From: DASZQL01 sp964391865
Lineage (GTDB): Bacteria > Planctomycetota > Phycisphaerae > Phycisphaerales > UBA1924
Length of the DNA stretch: 64,000 nucleotides
Reading direction: 5' to 3'
Assembly: GCA_964391865.1 (NCBI GenBank)
Contig: CAYMNQ010000002.1
Coordinates: 248,001 to 312,000, forward strand
The notes under the pieces were generated by a model. That model had not been told where the DNA came from, searched no databases, and saw only the letters and a program-made list of their open reading frames with translations. The translations under genes and the position numbers were made by a program. Shown piece by piece: positions 43,578-52,549 of the stretch (its first letter is position 1; every line of letters starts with the position of its first letter).

Positions 43578-44093
43578 ATGTCTCTCGCATTCCGCCGATT
43601 TCTGCTTGATCGCAGCGCCCCCGGCGCGGCTGGGGCGCGCGATGTTGACATGATGGGCCAGGCCCTTGGGCTCGCGCGAGAAGCCGCCGCCGCGGGCGAA
43701 GCGCCGATCGGCGCGGTCGTGTACGAGTCAGCCACCGGGCGCGTGCTGGGCACGGGCCGCAACCGGCGCGAGGCGGACGGCGATCCCGTCGCGCACGCGG
43801 AGGTGCTCGCCATCCGCGCTGCGGCCCGCGCCGTGGGCGACTGGCGGCTGAACCACTGCACCCTCGCGGTCACGCTGGAGCCGTGCGTCATGTGCGCGGG
43901 CGCGATCGTGAACGCTCGCGTGGGCCGCGTGATCTACGGGGCGGACGATCCGAAGGCGGGCGCCGTGCGCTCGCTCTATCGGCTGCTCGAAGACCCGCGC
44001 CTGAACCACCGCGTGACGCCCATCGCGGGTGTTTTGGCGGCGGAGTCGGGCTCGCTTCTGCGCGAGTTTTTCCGCGCCCGGCGACGCGGCTGA
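43578..44093 (+). CDS. tadA: tRNA-specific adenosine deaminase
   Basis: Zinc-dependent deaminase converting A34 to inosine in tRNA-Arg; 171 residues. The zinc and proton-shuttle residues are His73 and Glu75 in VAHAEVLAIR, and Cys103 and Cys106 in EPCVMCAGAI. NARVGRVIYGADDPKAGAVRSL and the C-terminal LLREFFRARRRG are typical of TadA rather than of other cytidine-type deaminases. The first about 22 residues are an extra N-terminal piece. A gap of 76 bp separates it from gpsA, and the DUF155 gene follows in the same direction. Confidence 0.93.
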   Translation: MSLAFRRFLLDRSAPGAAGARDVDMMGQALGLAREAAAAGEAPIGAVVYESATGRVLGTGRNRREADGDPVAHAEVLAIRAAARAVGDWRLNHCTLAVTLEPCVMCAGAIVNARVGRVIYGADDPKAGAVRSLYRLLEDPRLNHRVTPIAGVLAAESGSLLREFFRARRRG

Positions 44094-44154
44094 TGCGCAT
44101 TTGTCACCCATGCCCTTTGGCGTTGGCGCGCCGGATCGCCGACAATCACACACC

Positions 44155-45267
44155 ATGACGCCGCCCATCGCATCATCGCCGACCATTGCCGAGGGCGCGT
44201 GCACCGTCTACTTCGCGTACGACGTGGGGCAGTCGATCGACCTGTCGGCGGCGGCCCGCGCGCTCGCATGCGACGCCGAGCCGCGGCACTCGCGCGACGG
44301 AGCGACCGCGCCGAGCTATTTCGAGTTCCGCCCGCGCCCGCTGCGCCTGTCGCGCCCCGCGCCGTCGATCGCCATCGCCGACCGCCGCACCGAGCCGAGC
44401 GTCGGCATCACGCTGTTCGATTTCGGCGCGATCAGCGTCGCGTACACGATCTCGCTCACGGGCTCGCTCGGCGCGCTGGTCCCGTTGGCGGAGGGGTTGT
44501 CGAACAACGCCGCGCTGCTCGCCGAGTCACGCCGTCAGGTTGAAGCGCTGTCGGGCGAACTGGGCGACGCGCTCCGGGCGGCGTCGATCAGCACGATCGT
44601 TGAAGACTACGCTGTGTACCGCGCGCGCTTTGATGCAGGCGCGGGGCCCGACGCCGAGGCGATCGTCGGCACGCACGCGCGGCTCTTCGGCGCGATCCTG
44701 CGCGGTGACGGCTCGCCCCTCTCGGCGCAGCAACTCGACGACGCGCTCGCCTGCCGCGTGTCGTACTCGCCGGGCGACGCGGCCCTGATCGACTGGAGCG
44801 CCGCGTTCGTCATCGCGGAAGACGCGCGGGACGTGCTCGCGGTGCTCGAGTACGCCAACGTCGAGCTGATGGAGATGCGCCATCTGGACGACCGGCTCGA
44901 CAGCGACGTGGACCTGGCGTACGACGCCGTCAGCCGGCCGATGTCGTGGCTCTCACGGCTCCGCGGTTCGCGCGGGACGCTGCTCCGGCGCATCGCGCGA
45001 CTGCAGATGGACGGCGCGGTGCTGTTTGAGGAAGTCAACAACGCGCTCAAACTCGTGGGCGACCAGTACCTCGCGCGCGTGTACCGGCTCGCGTCGCAGC
45101 GGTTCCACCTGACGGAGTGGGACGGGAGCATCACGCGCAAGCTCGACACGCTCGACAGCATCTACCAGAAACTCGCCGAAGAGCGCGCCACGCTGCGCAT
45201 GGAGATTCTCGAATGGATCATCATCGGGCTGATCGCGTTCGAGGTGGTGATGTCGTTCGTGCGGTAG
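44155..45267 (+). CDS. DUF155/RMND1-family protein with C-terminal membrane helix
   Basis: A 370-residue protein of the DUF155 family (related to yeast Rmd1 and mitochondrial RMND1). The middle shows the family order: VGITLFDFGAISVAYTISL, the conserved VSYSPGDAALIDWSAAFVI, then VLEYANVELMEMRHLDDRLD near 235. The C-terminal part is a long helix (about 300-345) followed by a single membrane helix (ILEWIIIGLIAFEVVMSFV), as in relatives that are tail-anchored. The biochemical role in bacteria is not known. The ATG at 44155 opens the clear coding region; upstream in-frame Met codons overlap tadA. Confidence 0.85.
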   Translation: MTPPIASSPTIAEGACTVYFAYDVGQSIDLSAAARALACDAEPRHSRDGATAPSYFEFRPRPLRLSRPAPSIAIADRRTEPSVGITLFDFGAISVAYTISLTGSLGALVPLAEGLSNNAALLAESRRQVEALSGELGDALRAASISTIVEDYAVYRARFDAGAGPDAEAIVGTHARLFGAILRGDGSPLSAQQLDDALACRVSYSPGDAALIDWSAAFVIAEDARDVLAVLEYANVELMEMRHLDDRLDSDVDLAYDAVSRPMSWLSRLRGSRGTLLRRIARLQMDGAVLFEEVNNALKLVGDQYLARVYRLASQRFHLTEWDGSITRKLDTLDSIYQKLAEERATLRMEILEWIIIGLIAFEVVMSFVR

Positions 45268-45410
45268 CGTGCCGCTTCAGTCGCGGATGCGGCGAAGCGC
45301 GACGCACGGGTCGAGCGCTGCGAGTCGGCGGGGAGTTAGACTGTGTTGTTCGCTGTCCGCGCGTTCGCCGCGTCAAGCCACTCGGGGCCGCGCGATGAGG
45401 TCGATGTCGC

Positions 45411-45578
45411 ATGATCAAGAAGCTGTGGGAATGGATCTGCCTGGTGATGGGCGTCACGCCGCCGGGCGAGGCGAAGCCCGTCGACAAGTGGGCCGACGTG
45501 CGCACCAAGCACGAAGCCTGGGAGCGCGAGCAGGCCGAGAAACGTGAGCGCCGGGAAGATGAAGCCGCGCGCGGGTGA
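45411..45578 (+). CDS. Small hypothetical protein, 55 residues
   Basis: A short gene: ATG at 45411, TGA at 45576. The protein has an amphipathic hydrophobic N-terminus (MIKKLWEWICLVMGV) and a charged helix rich in Glu, Arg and Lys (KHEAWEREQAEKRERRE). GAGG lies about ten bases before the start. It ends six bases before the stop of the convergent adenine deaminase gene. No family recognised; the composition and Shine-Dalgarno site favour a real gene. Confidence 0.55.
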   Translation: MIKKLWEWICLVMGVTPPGEAKPVDKWADVRTKHEAWEREQAEKRERREDEAARG

Positions 45579-45583
45579 AATCG

Positions 45584-47338
45584 CTACCCGACTTCGAGCG
45601 GCACGACCACGAAACGGTCGACGTCCACCAGGCCCAGGTCGGTGAGCTTCAGTTTCGGGATCACCGGCAGCGGGAGGAAGCTGAGGGGCATGAAGGGGTC
45701 GTGGTGCGGGCAGCCGAGCGCGCGGGCGGCGGCGAGGAGCGCGCTCTGCTGCTCGATGACGCGTTCGGCGGGCTGGTCGCTCATCAAGCCGGCGATGGGG
45801 AGCGGGAGGAGCGCGAGGACGCGCCCGTCGCGCACGGCGCACTGCCCGCCGCCGGCGGCTTCGAGGGCGCGGGCGGCGGCGAGCATGTCGGCGTCGTTCG
45901 TTCCGACGACGGCGAGGTTGTGCGAGTCGTGCCCGACGGTGCTGGCGAGCGCGCCGTGCGCGAGCTTGAATCCGGTGACGAAGCCGCGCCCGATGGTGCC
46001 GCCGGCGCGGTGGCGCTCGATGACGCAGAGCTTGAGGAGATCGCGCGCGGGGTCGGCGGCGCACATGCCGCGCTCGACGCGCGCGGGCATGACGCGCTCG
46101 CCCGTCACGATCTGGTGCGGGTGCATGGCGATGACGCGGAGGTTCGGCGCGGCGGATTTCGCCGGGATTGTGAAGGACTCTTCGCTCAGGTCTCTCGGCA
46201 GCTTCACCGTGGCGCCGAGTTTGATCGGCGGTTCTGTTGCGGGCTGAACAGGCGCGATGAGCACGCCGTCGCGTGCGACGAGCCGGCCCTCGGCGTACAC
46301 CGCGCGCGGGCGCGGAGCAGACAGGTCGTCGAAGACGACCAGATCCGCCTGGTATCCCGGCGCGACGGCGCCGAGCCGGCCCGCGCGCCCGGTGAGATGG
46401 AAGTGCTCGGCGGTGTGGAGTGAGCCGAGCGCGATGGCGGTGGCGGGTTTCAGGCCCAGCGCGATGGCTCTGCGGACGACGTGGTCGATGTGACCTTCAT
46501 CGCGCAGGTCGGCGGGGTGCCGATCGTCAGTGCAGAAGCAGAAACGCGTGCGCGTGAAGTCAGTGACGAGCGGCAGGATCGCTTCGAGATTCCGCGCGGC
46601 GGAACCCTCGCGGATGAATATGCGCTGCCCGAGACGCAGCTTCTCGCGGGCTTCCTCGATCGTCGTGCATTCGTGATCGGAAGTGATGCCGGCGGCGATA
46701 TACGCGCCGAGCCGGCGGCCGCTCAGCCCCGGCGCGTGCCCGTCGACCATGCGGCGTGCGAGGCCGAGGTTTACTTTGTCGAGCACCTCGGGCACGCCGA
46801 GGAAGACGCCCGGGTAGTTCATCAGTTCCGCGAGGGCGACGACACGCGGGTCGTCGAAGAGCGGCGCGAGGTCGGCGGCGGTCAGCGCCGCGCCGGAGGT
46901 TTCGAGCGGTGAACTGGGCACGCATGAGCTGACGGCGAAGCGCGCGTGCATCGGGGCGCGCTCGGCGTCGCGCATCAGCCAGCGGATGCCCTCGATGCCG
47001 AGGACGTTGGCGATCTCGTGCGGGTCGAAGACGGCGGCGGTGGTGCCGTGGGGCACGGCGAGGCGGGCGAATTCGCTGACGGGGAGCATGGTGGACTCGA
47101 CGTGCATGTGCGCGTCGATGAACCCCGGCGCGACGAACGCGCCGCGGAGGTCGATGATCTCACGCGCGTCGGCGAGGTCGCCTACGCCGACGATGCGCCC
47201 CTGATGGACGGCGACGTTCGCGCTCTCGATCTCACCGGTGAAGACGTTGACGACGCGCGCGTTCGAGAGGATGAGGTCGCAGGGCGCGTCCCCGCGTGCG
47301 GCGGCCAAGAGGTCGGGGGTGATCGGGTTCTGGTGCAT
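45584..47338 (-). CDS. ade: Adenine deaminase
   Basis: Adenine deaminase (adenine to hypoxanthine, purine salvage) of the amidohydrolase superfamily, 584 residues. The metal-site motif is FIDAHMHVESTMLP (about 75-88), then TTAAVFDPHEIANVLG, ELMNYPGVFLGVP, DGHAPGLSG and ITSDHECTT, and FCTDDRHP near 295. The C-terminal half has the Ade-specific RVIAMHPHQIVTGERV, FKLAHGALASTVGHDSHN and NDADMLAAA. The ATG at 47338 is chosen since the family N-terminus begins there; no clear Shine-Dalgarno site. It is divergent from the SpoIIE-type phosphatase gene, with 155 bp between. Confidence 0.94.
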   Translation of the reverse strand: MHQNPITPDLLAAARGDAPCDLILSNARVVNVFTGEIESANVAVHQGRIVGVGDLADAREIIDLRGAFVAPGFIDAHMHVESTMLPVSEFARLAVPHGTTAAVFDPHEIANVLGIEGIRWLMRDAERAPMHARFAVSSCVPSSPLETSGAALTAADLAPLFDDPRVVALAELMNYPGVFLGVPEVLDKVNLGLARRMVDGHAPGLSGRRLGAYIAAGITSDHECTTIEEAREKLRLGQRIFIREGSAARNLEAILPLVTDFTRTRFCFCTDDRHPADLRDEGHIDHVVRRAIALGLKPATAIALGSLHTAEHFHLTGRAGRLGAVAPGYQADLVVFDDLSAPRPRAVYAEGRLVARDGVLIAPVQPATEPPIKLGATVKLPRDLSEESFTIPAKSAAPNLRVIAMHPHQIVTGERVMPARVERGMCAADPARDLLKLCVIERHRAGGTIGRGFVTGFKLAHGALASTVGHDSHNLAVVGTNDADMLAAARALEAAGGGQCAVRDGRVLALLPLPIAGLMSDQPAERVIEQQSALLAAARALGCPHHDPFMPLSFLPLPVIPKLKLTDLGLVDVDRFVVVPLEVG

Positions 47339-47493
47339 GGGTGCGTCGCGTGGCGGCGGTCGATGCGGCCGGGAAGAATTCAGCGATCGGTTTGGTTCGC
47401 TCCCGTGCGGCGGCCGGGCGGGGTGCAACTGTCGCTCGGGGAACACTGTACCTTTGCCCCGCCTCCCGGCATCAGATTGGCTGAGCGCACTCG

Positions 47494-48405
47494 ATGAACA
47501 CCTCAGTGTCCGATACCGTTCAAGCCGCCTCCGCCCCCGAGGGGGAGGGTGCGCACGCGCTGGTATGCATGGAGATTTGGGGCGGGAACCACGCGGTGCT
47601 GAACGCGGTCTCGGCGCCCGGCATTGACGCGTGGGTGTACTCGATGCCGTACAAGGGGCACGCCGCCGGGGGCGATGTTCACTATGTGTCGATGTGCGCG
47701 GCGGGGAAGATCTCGCGATTCTTCGTCGCGGATGTTTCGGGGCACGGCGACGAGGTGGCGCACGCGTCGCTGCGTTTGCGCGACCTGATGCGCCGGCATA
47801 TCAACACCGTTGATCAGTCGCACTTCACGCGCGCGATCGGTGCGGAGTTCCAGTCGGGCGGCAACGACGACGGGTTGTTCGCCACCGCGGTGCTGGCGAC
47901 GTACTTCGCGCCCACCGATCACCTCGTGGTGTGCAACGCGGGGCACCCGCGCCCGCTGTGGTACAGCGCGGCGCGGCGGGAGTGGCGGCTCTTGCGTCAT
48001 GACGACGCGGGCGTGAGCGCGCTGCCCTGCGCGGCGGAGGTGGGCATCTCCGACCTGCCTCTGGGGCTGATCGATCCGACGGCGTACACGCAGTTCGCGG
48101 TGCCGATGGCGAAGGGCGACGTGGTGGTGCTCTACACCGACTCGTTGATGGAAGCGAGGAACCCGCGGGGCGAGCAGCTCGGCGAAACGGGGCTGCTGGA
48201 GCTCGCGCGGACGCTCGACTCTTCGCGCCCCGACCGCCTGATCGACGATCTGCTCCGCGCGATTGACGGGCACCGCGCGGGGTGCGAGCCGGATGATGAT
48301 GTCACGCTGATCGTGCTGCACCACAACGCGAGCGAGCCGCCGCGGTACTCGCTCGCGGAGCGGGCTTCGGCGTTGCTGAAGATGCTCGGGTTGGTCAGGG
48401 TGTAG
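47494..48405 (+). CDS. SpoIIE/RsbU-type PPM serine phosphatase
   Basis: A 303-residue PP2C-like serine/threonine phosphatase of the SpoIIE/RsbU type, which usually acts on anti-sigma-factor antagonists. Metal-binding acidic residues are in GGDVHYVS, FVADVSGHGDEVA and, near the C-terminus, CEPDDDVTLIVL; GHPRPLWYS and VVLYTDSLMEARNPRGEQ are further family features. There is no sensor domain; an N-terminal 25 residues precede the domain. No anti-sigma or STAS gene is next to it. Its last 11 bases overlap the convergent TPR gene. Confidence 0.9.
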   Translation: MNTSVSDTVQAASAPEGEGAHALVCMEIWGGNHAVLNAVSAPGIDAWVYSMPYKGHAAGGDVHYVSMCAAGKISRFFVADVSGHGDEVAHASLRLRDLMRRHINTVDQSHFTRAIGAEFQSGGNDDGLFATAVLATYFAPTDHLVVCNAGHPRPLWYSAARREWRLLRHDDAGVSALPCAAEVGISDLPLGLIDPTAYTQFAVPMAKGDVVVLYTDSLMEARNPRGEQLGETGLLELARTLDSSRPDRLIDDLLRAIDGHRAGCEPDDDVTLIVLHHNASEPPRYSLAERASALLKMLGLVRV

Positions 48406-49402
48406 CGGCGGGCGTCGCGGCCGGCGTGGGCGCGACGGGCGCTGCGGCGCGATTGAGTTCCGCTTCGGCGGCGATGAAACCAAAGGCGGCCCAGTTCGGA
48501 CTCTTCACGACTTCTGACCACAGCGCGCGGGCTTCATCGGGCTTGCCGTTCACGAGCGACCACGCGCCGAGCGCGTAGGCGCGGGAGGCGTCGTTGACGG
48601 CGTTGTCGGTCTTCTGGCCCAGCGCCAGCTCGCGCGACAGCTCGCCCTTGTAGTGCAGCAACAGTTCGTGGTACGGCTCGTTCTCCATGATTTCCATATT
48701 GGGCGTGACCTGGGCGAACAGCTGCGCGATCTCCGCGTCGACGCGCACGCGGCGCTTCGAGTTGCCATCCGCCCATCGGCGCGCCGAGAGGATGTACCAG
48801 TTCCACGTCGCGGCGCGCATGTCGTCGTTGGGGCAGATCTCGGCGCACAGCTTGAACGAGCCGTAGGCCAGCCCGAAGTTGCCCGCGCAGTAGTGCGCCA
48901 CGCCGAGGTGGTAGTAGATGTTCGTGTGCAGCGTGCTGCGCGGGATGTTCATCGCGTTGGGCTGGCCGTCGTCCTCGACCTCGTCGGGTGATTGATCGGC
49001 GTGGGTGAGTTCGGCGGCTTGTTTGAGGTCGGCGATGGCGCGCGGGAAGTCGCGCACGGTGATGAACCGGTGCCCGCGGTGGCGGAGCAAGCGCGCGCTC
49101 GTCGGGTGCTGCTCGAGCGCTTTGGAGTAGACGGCGATCGCTTCGCGGAAGCGCCCGAGATACGCCAGCCGGCGGCCGAGCCATATGGCGGCGAACTCAT
49201 CGTCGGGGTCCGCGTCGTAGCGGGCCTGCGCCGCCGCGAGATCGGCTTCGAGTTCGGCACGCTTCTCCGGTGCGAATTCGAGCGGTGGGAGCGGCGCCCC
49301 CGAGATCGACTTGATCGGTTCGGCGACGGCGGGTTCGCGCGCGAGCGCGACATCGGGCGAAAGGAACGCTGCGAGAGCGAGAGCGACCAGCGGAGGTTTC
49401 AT
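48395..49402 (-). CDS. Exported TPR protein
   Basis: A 335-residue protein with a signal peptide (MKPPLVALALAAFLSPDVALA). Tetratricopeptide-like repeats are seen at about 60-130 (EFAAIWLGRRLAYLGRFREAI, then AIADLKQAAELTHA) and 160-200 (TNIYYHLGVAHYCAGNFGLAY). A second region (about 250-315) resembles a further helical pair. The C-terminal tail is a Pro/Ala/Thr string (APVAPTPAATPAATP). No enzyme domain is seen. It ends inside the 3' end of the convergent phosphatase gene and starts 39 bp after the stop of the DUF5916 gene on the same strand, so it may be the distal gene of that operon. Confidence 0.8.
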   Translation of the reverse strand: MKPPLVALALAAFLSPDVALAREPAVAEPIKSISGAPLPPLEFAPEKRAELEADLAAAQARYDADPDDEFAAIWLGRRLAYLGRFREAIAVYSKALEQHPTSARLLRHRGHRFITVRDFPRAIADLKQAAELTHADQSPDEVEDDGQPNAMNIPRSTLHTNIYYHLGVAHYCAGNFGLAYGSFKLCAEICPNDDMRAATWNWYILSARRWADGNSKRRVRVDAEIAQLFAQVTPNMEIMENEPYHELLLHYKGELSRELALGQKTDNAVNDASRAYALGAWSLVNGKPDEARALWSEVVKSPNWAAFGFIAAEAELNRAAAPVAPTPAATPAATP

Positions 49403-49441
49403 GCCGGAATCGTATCGTGAACCCGTGCGCCGAGCGTGCGG

Positions 49442-51658
49442 TCAGAACCGGAACGTCAGCCCGACCTTGATCGTCAGCCCGCTGCGGATCGACTGGAATT
49501 CCTGATCGTCGACATCGAAACCCTGATTGAAGACGATGAACACTTCCTGCCCCGGCTCGACTTCCCAGCGGATGCGGCTGTTCAGGCCCGCGGTGTCGCT
49601 GACGTTGTCGTACTGCACGGTGTTGGTCCACGAGAGTTCGGGGGAGAACTGCACGGCGGCTTTCACGCGCGCGACCTCAACGTTGAAGTCTCCCTGCGGC
49701 AGGTCGATCTGGTTGTGCTCGAACTCGAAGCGGGTGGAGATCCAGCGCGTCTGCCAGGCGATGAAGGGCAAGAGGTCGGCGCGCGTGCCGTCGTAAAATG
49801 AGCCGACGCGGCCCTCGATGCCTGCGGAGAGTTCGCGCGACGCACTGCTCTCGATCCGGCCGCGGAAGCGGGAGAAGGGGTAGTCGCCCGGCGGGATGAT
49901 GACGCCCGGCGCGATCTCGAACGGCTCGGTCAGCCCCTCGCGCAGCAGGTCGTAGGCGAGGACGAGCCGGTCGCCCTCGTCGAACTCGAACGCGACCTCG
50001 GGGAGTTCGAGTTCGCTGGACTGCACGGCGTTCTCGAGCGTGGTGTAGAGGCGCCAATCTGCGGCGAGGTCGATGTGGCGTACGCCGCGCCAGCCGGGGC
50101 GGAGCCGGTAGCGCGCGTTGTTGTTGTACTCGTACACGCCGCGGCGTTCGGTGAAGCCGAGCGCGGGGTTGAAGTCCCGGCCGATGCGGGCGGCGAAGGT
50201 GCTCAGAAGCAGCGGGTCGTTGGGGAGTGTGACGCGCCCGCCGACGGCGACGCGGTCGGTGTCGTCGGTGTCGCTGGTCTCCGAGCCGATGACCCAGGCG
50301 TGCGCTTCGAGCGCGCCGTTGCCGATGACGTTGCTGAAGCGGAAGTTGGCGTCGACGCCGGCGACGTAGTTCTCGCCCGGGCGCGTCGGATCGCCCGCGG
50401 TGACGAGCAGCCCGATGCTTGACTCTTCGAGAATGTCGACGGCGGCGCGGGCGACGGAGAGGTTCTTCGCGCCGAGGACGGGGTCGTCGTCCATCTGCAC
50501 GCTCATCACGCCGAAGGACAGCCCGCCTTCGCGCCCGGTGAGTCGCGCGCCGGCGAGGATGCCCTTTTCCTCGCCGCGGACGATGCCGATGCGGCGCGAG
50601 AAGAAGGGCAGGGGCGACTGGCGGATCCCGCCGAAGGAGAAAACGCCCGCGTCCTGCAGGAAGAAGGCGCGCTTCTCGGGGAAGAACAGCGGGAAGCGCG
50701 TGAGGTTCACGCGGCGGTCGTCGACCTCTGCTTCGGCGAAGTCGGTGTTGTAGGTGATCGCGAGCGTGGTGGAGGTGGTGAGTTTGTAGAAGACGTCTAC
50801 GCCGCCGGTGAGCGTCTGGTTGTTGTTCTCGAAGTCGAGCGATGCAAGCCCGAAGGGCTTGATGGTGAGCCCGGCGCCCTGGCTCAGGCCTTCAAGCCCG
50901 CTCATCGCGCCGGCGTCGGCGACGGTGCGGACCTGGCTGTTGCGTGTGGGCGTGGCCCAGCGCGCCGTCTCGTTTTTGCGGCGGATGATGCGCTGGATGT
51001 TGAAGCCCCATGCTTCCGCGTCGGGGTTGAACGAGATGGACTTGAAGGGGATCGCGATCTCGGCGAGCCAGCCGATGGGCAGGTCGCTTTCGGGCGTGAA
51101 ACCGAGCGCTCCCTCCCGCCCCAGCGCCACGCGCGCGGACCACAGCCCGTCCCACTCGAAGCGTGTGTTGCGGTTGGCCTCGATCAGCCCGTCGCGCCGC
51201 CCGCCCGCGGCGCCGACGGCGAAGAAGAAGCCGTCGCGCCGTGTGCCGTAGGGTTCGAGCGCGATCTCGACGCGGTCGTCGAGCGAAAGGTCCGCATCGC
51301 GCTCCATCTCGCGGGCCACCACGCCCGCGGGGTCGGCGTCGTAGCACACGACCGCGAGATAGAGGTTCCTCTCGTCGAAGCAGACGCGCAGCTCGGTGCG
51401 CTCCGACGGCGGCGCGCCCTCTTGCGGGTCGACCTGCGTGAACTCCGTGATGACGGCGGCGGCGGACCAGCAGGCGTCGTCGAGCTTCGCGTCGATGATC
51501 GGCGGCTCGCTCGTGCGCACGGCGGCGAACGACGGCGCGACAGGCGGTCGGGCGGGTGAATCGGGCTGCGCGGGAGCAAGCGAGCTGAGGAACAGCGACG
51601 CCGCAATCGAACAATGCCCCACTCGCGCGATCATGCGCCGGATCGTATCGAAAACCAT
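49442..51658 (-). CDS. DUF5916 protein (CBM9-like N-domain plus outer-membrane barrel)
   Basis: A 738-residue exported protein. After a signal peptide (CSIAASLFLSSLAPAQ) comes a carbohydrate-binding-module-9-like domain (about 45-215: IIDAKLDDACWSAA, ELRVCFDERNLYLAVVCYD, DDRVEIALEPYGTRRDGFFF, GWLAEIAIPF). The DUF5916 part has FPLFFPEKRAFFLQDAGVFSF in order and many alternating beta strands, ending in GLTFRF with a C-terminal Phe, as in outer-membrane barrels. The ATG at 51658 is eight bases after the stop of the upstream BtpA-type gene, so they share an operon. The ligand is unknown. Confidence 0.88.
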   Translation of the reverse strand: MVFDTIRRMIARVGHCSIAASLFLSSLAPAQPDSPARPPVAPSFAAVRTSEPPIIDAKLDDACWSAAAVITEFTQVDPQEGAPPSERTELRVCFDERNLYLAVVCYDADPAGVVAREMERDADLSLDDRVEIALEPYGTRRDGFFFAVGAAGGRRDGLIEANRNTRFEWDGLWSARVALGREGALGFTPESDLPIGWLAEIAIPFKSISFNPDAEAWGFNIQRIIRRKNETARWATPTRNSQVRTVADAGAMSGLEGLSQGAGLTIKPFGLASLDFENNNQTLTGGVDVFYKLTTSTTLAITYNTDFAEAEVDDRRVNLTRFPLFFPEKRAFFLQDAGVFSFGGIRQSPLPFFSRRIGIVRGEEKGILAGARLTGREGGLSFGVMSVQMDDDPVLGAKNLSVARAAVDILEESSIGLLVTAGDPTRPGENYVAGVDANFRFSNVIGNGALEAHAWVIGSETSDTDDTDRVAVGGRVTLPNDPLLLSTFAARIGRDFNPALGFTERRGVYEYNNNARYRLRPGWRGVRHIDLAADWRLYTTLENAVQSSELELPEVAFEFDEGDRLVLAYDLLREGLTEPFEIAPGVIIPPGDYPFSRFRGRIESSASRELSAGIEGRVGSFYDGTRADLLPFIAWQTRWISTRFEFEHNQIDLPQGDFNVEVARVKAAVQFSPELSWTNTVQYDNVSDTAGLNSRIRWEVEPGQEVFIVFNQGFDVDDQEFQSIRSGLTIKVGLTFRF

Positions 51659-51665
51659 CGATTGC

Positions 51666-52499
51666 CTACCCGCGGCAGCGCTGGGCGGCTTCGGCGATGG
51701 CGCGCACGCGGGCCGGGTCCGGCTCGCGGCTCCATTCGCCGCGCTGCTTGAACCACGACCCGACGATCGCCGCGTCGGCGGAACGGAACAGTTCGGGGAG
51801 CGACTCGGGCGTCGCGCCTGAGCCGACGAGGACGGGCAACGCCGTGGCGCTGCGTACGGCTTCGAGGTCCGCAAGACTGGTCGCGCGCCCGGTGGCGGCG
51901 CCCGTAACGATCACGCCGTCGGCCCCGAAGAACTCGGCGGCGCGGGCGGTTTCGGCGATGTCCACATCGGCGGTGATGGCATGGGCGCTGTGCTTCTTCT
52001 TGATGTCGGCGAAGACGCGCACATGCTCCGCACCGATCAGTTTGCGGTAGCGCAGCAGCGGGCCGGCGTCGGCACGGTCGAGCAATCCTTCATCCGCGAC
52101 GGCGGCGAAGACGAAGCCCTCCGCGCGGATGAAGTGCAGCCCGGCGGCGTGCGCCACGGCGAGGGCGGCCGCGTTCGCGCCGGCAAGAATCTGGATGCCC
52201 AGGATCGGCGCGGGCGCGCCGGCGCGGGCGCTCGATGCGGCGGCGTCTTTGACCGCGAGCGCGACGGCGGCCATGCCCGCGACGATCTCCGGGCCGACAT
52301 CGCGCGCGAGGTACGGCGCATCGTGCATGTTCTCGATCGCCACGCCGTCGAACCCGGCGTTGATGAGGAGCGCGGCTTCGCGCGCGGCACGCTCGGCGAT
52401 GGCGGGGACCGGCTCGCCATGCGAGCGCGGCGTGCCGGGCAGGGCGGCGACGTGGACCATGCCGATGAGGCACTTCGGGCGTGGGAAGATCGCGGTCAT
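51666..52499 (-). CDS. BtpA/SgcQ-family TIM-barrel protein
   Basis: A 277-residue protein of the BtpA family, TIM-barrel proteins named after a photosystem I biogenesis factor and including SgcQ, whose chemistry is not well known. The family start is visible at CLIGMVHVAALPGTP, followed by DGVAIENMHDAPYL, LGIQILAGANAAALAVAHAAG, FADIKKKHSAHAI, ADGVIVTGAATG and PVLVGSGATPESL. The ATG at 52499 is chosen because it opens the barrel. The start regions of this gene and the DUF885 gene face each other with a 50-bp gap, so they have back-to-back promoters. Confidence 0.9.
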   Translation of the reverse strand: MTAIFPRPKCLIGMVHVAALPGTPRSHGEPVPAIAERAAREAALLINAGFDGVAIENMHDAPYLARDVGPEIVAGMAAVALAVKDAAASSARAGAPAPILGIQILAGANAAALAVAHAAGLHFIRAEGFVFAAVADEGLLDRADAGPLLRYRKLIGAEHVRVFADIKKKHSAHAITADVDIAETARAAEFFGADGVIVTGAATGRATSLADLEAVRSATALPVLVGSGATPESLPELFRSADAAIVGSWFKQRGEWSREPDPARVRAIAEAAQRCRG

Positions 52500-52549
52500 C
52501 GCTGGAGAATACCCGGCGCGAACGCCGCCGCGTGCGGTACGCTGTGGGC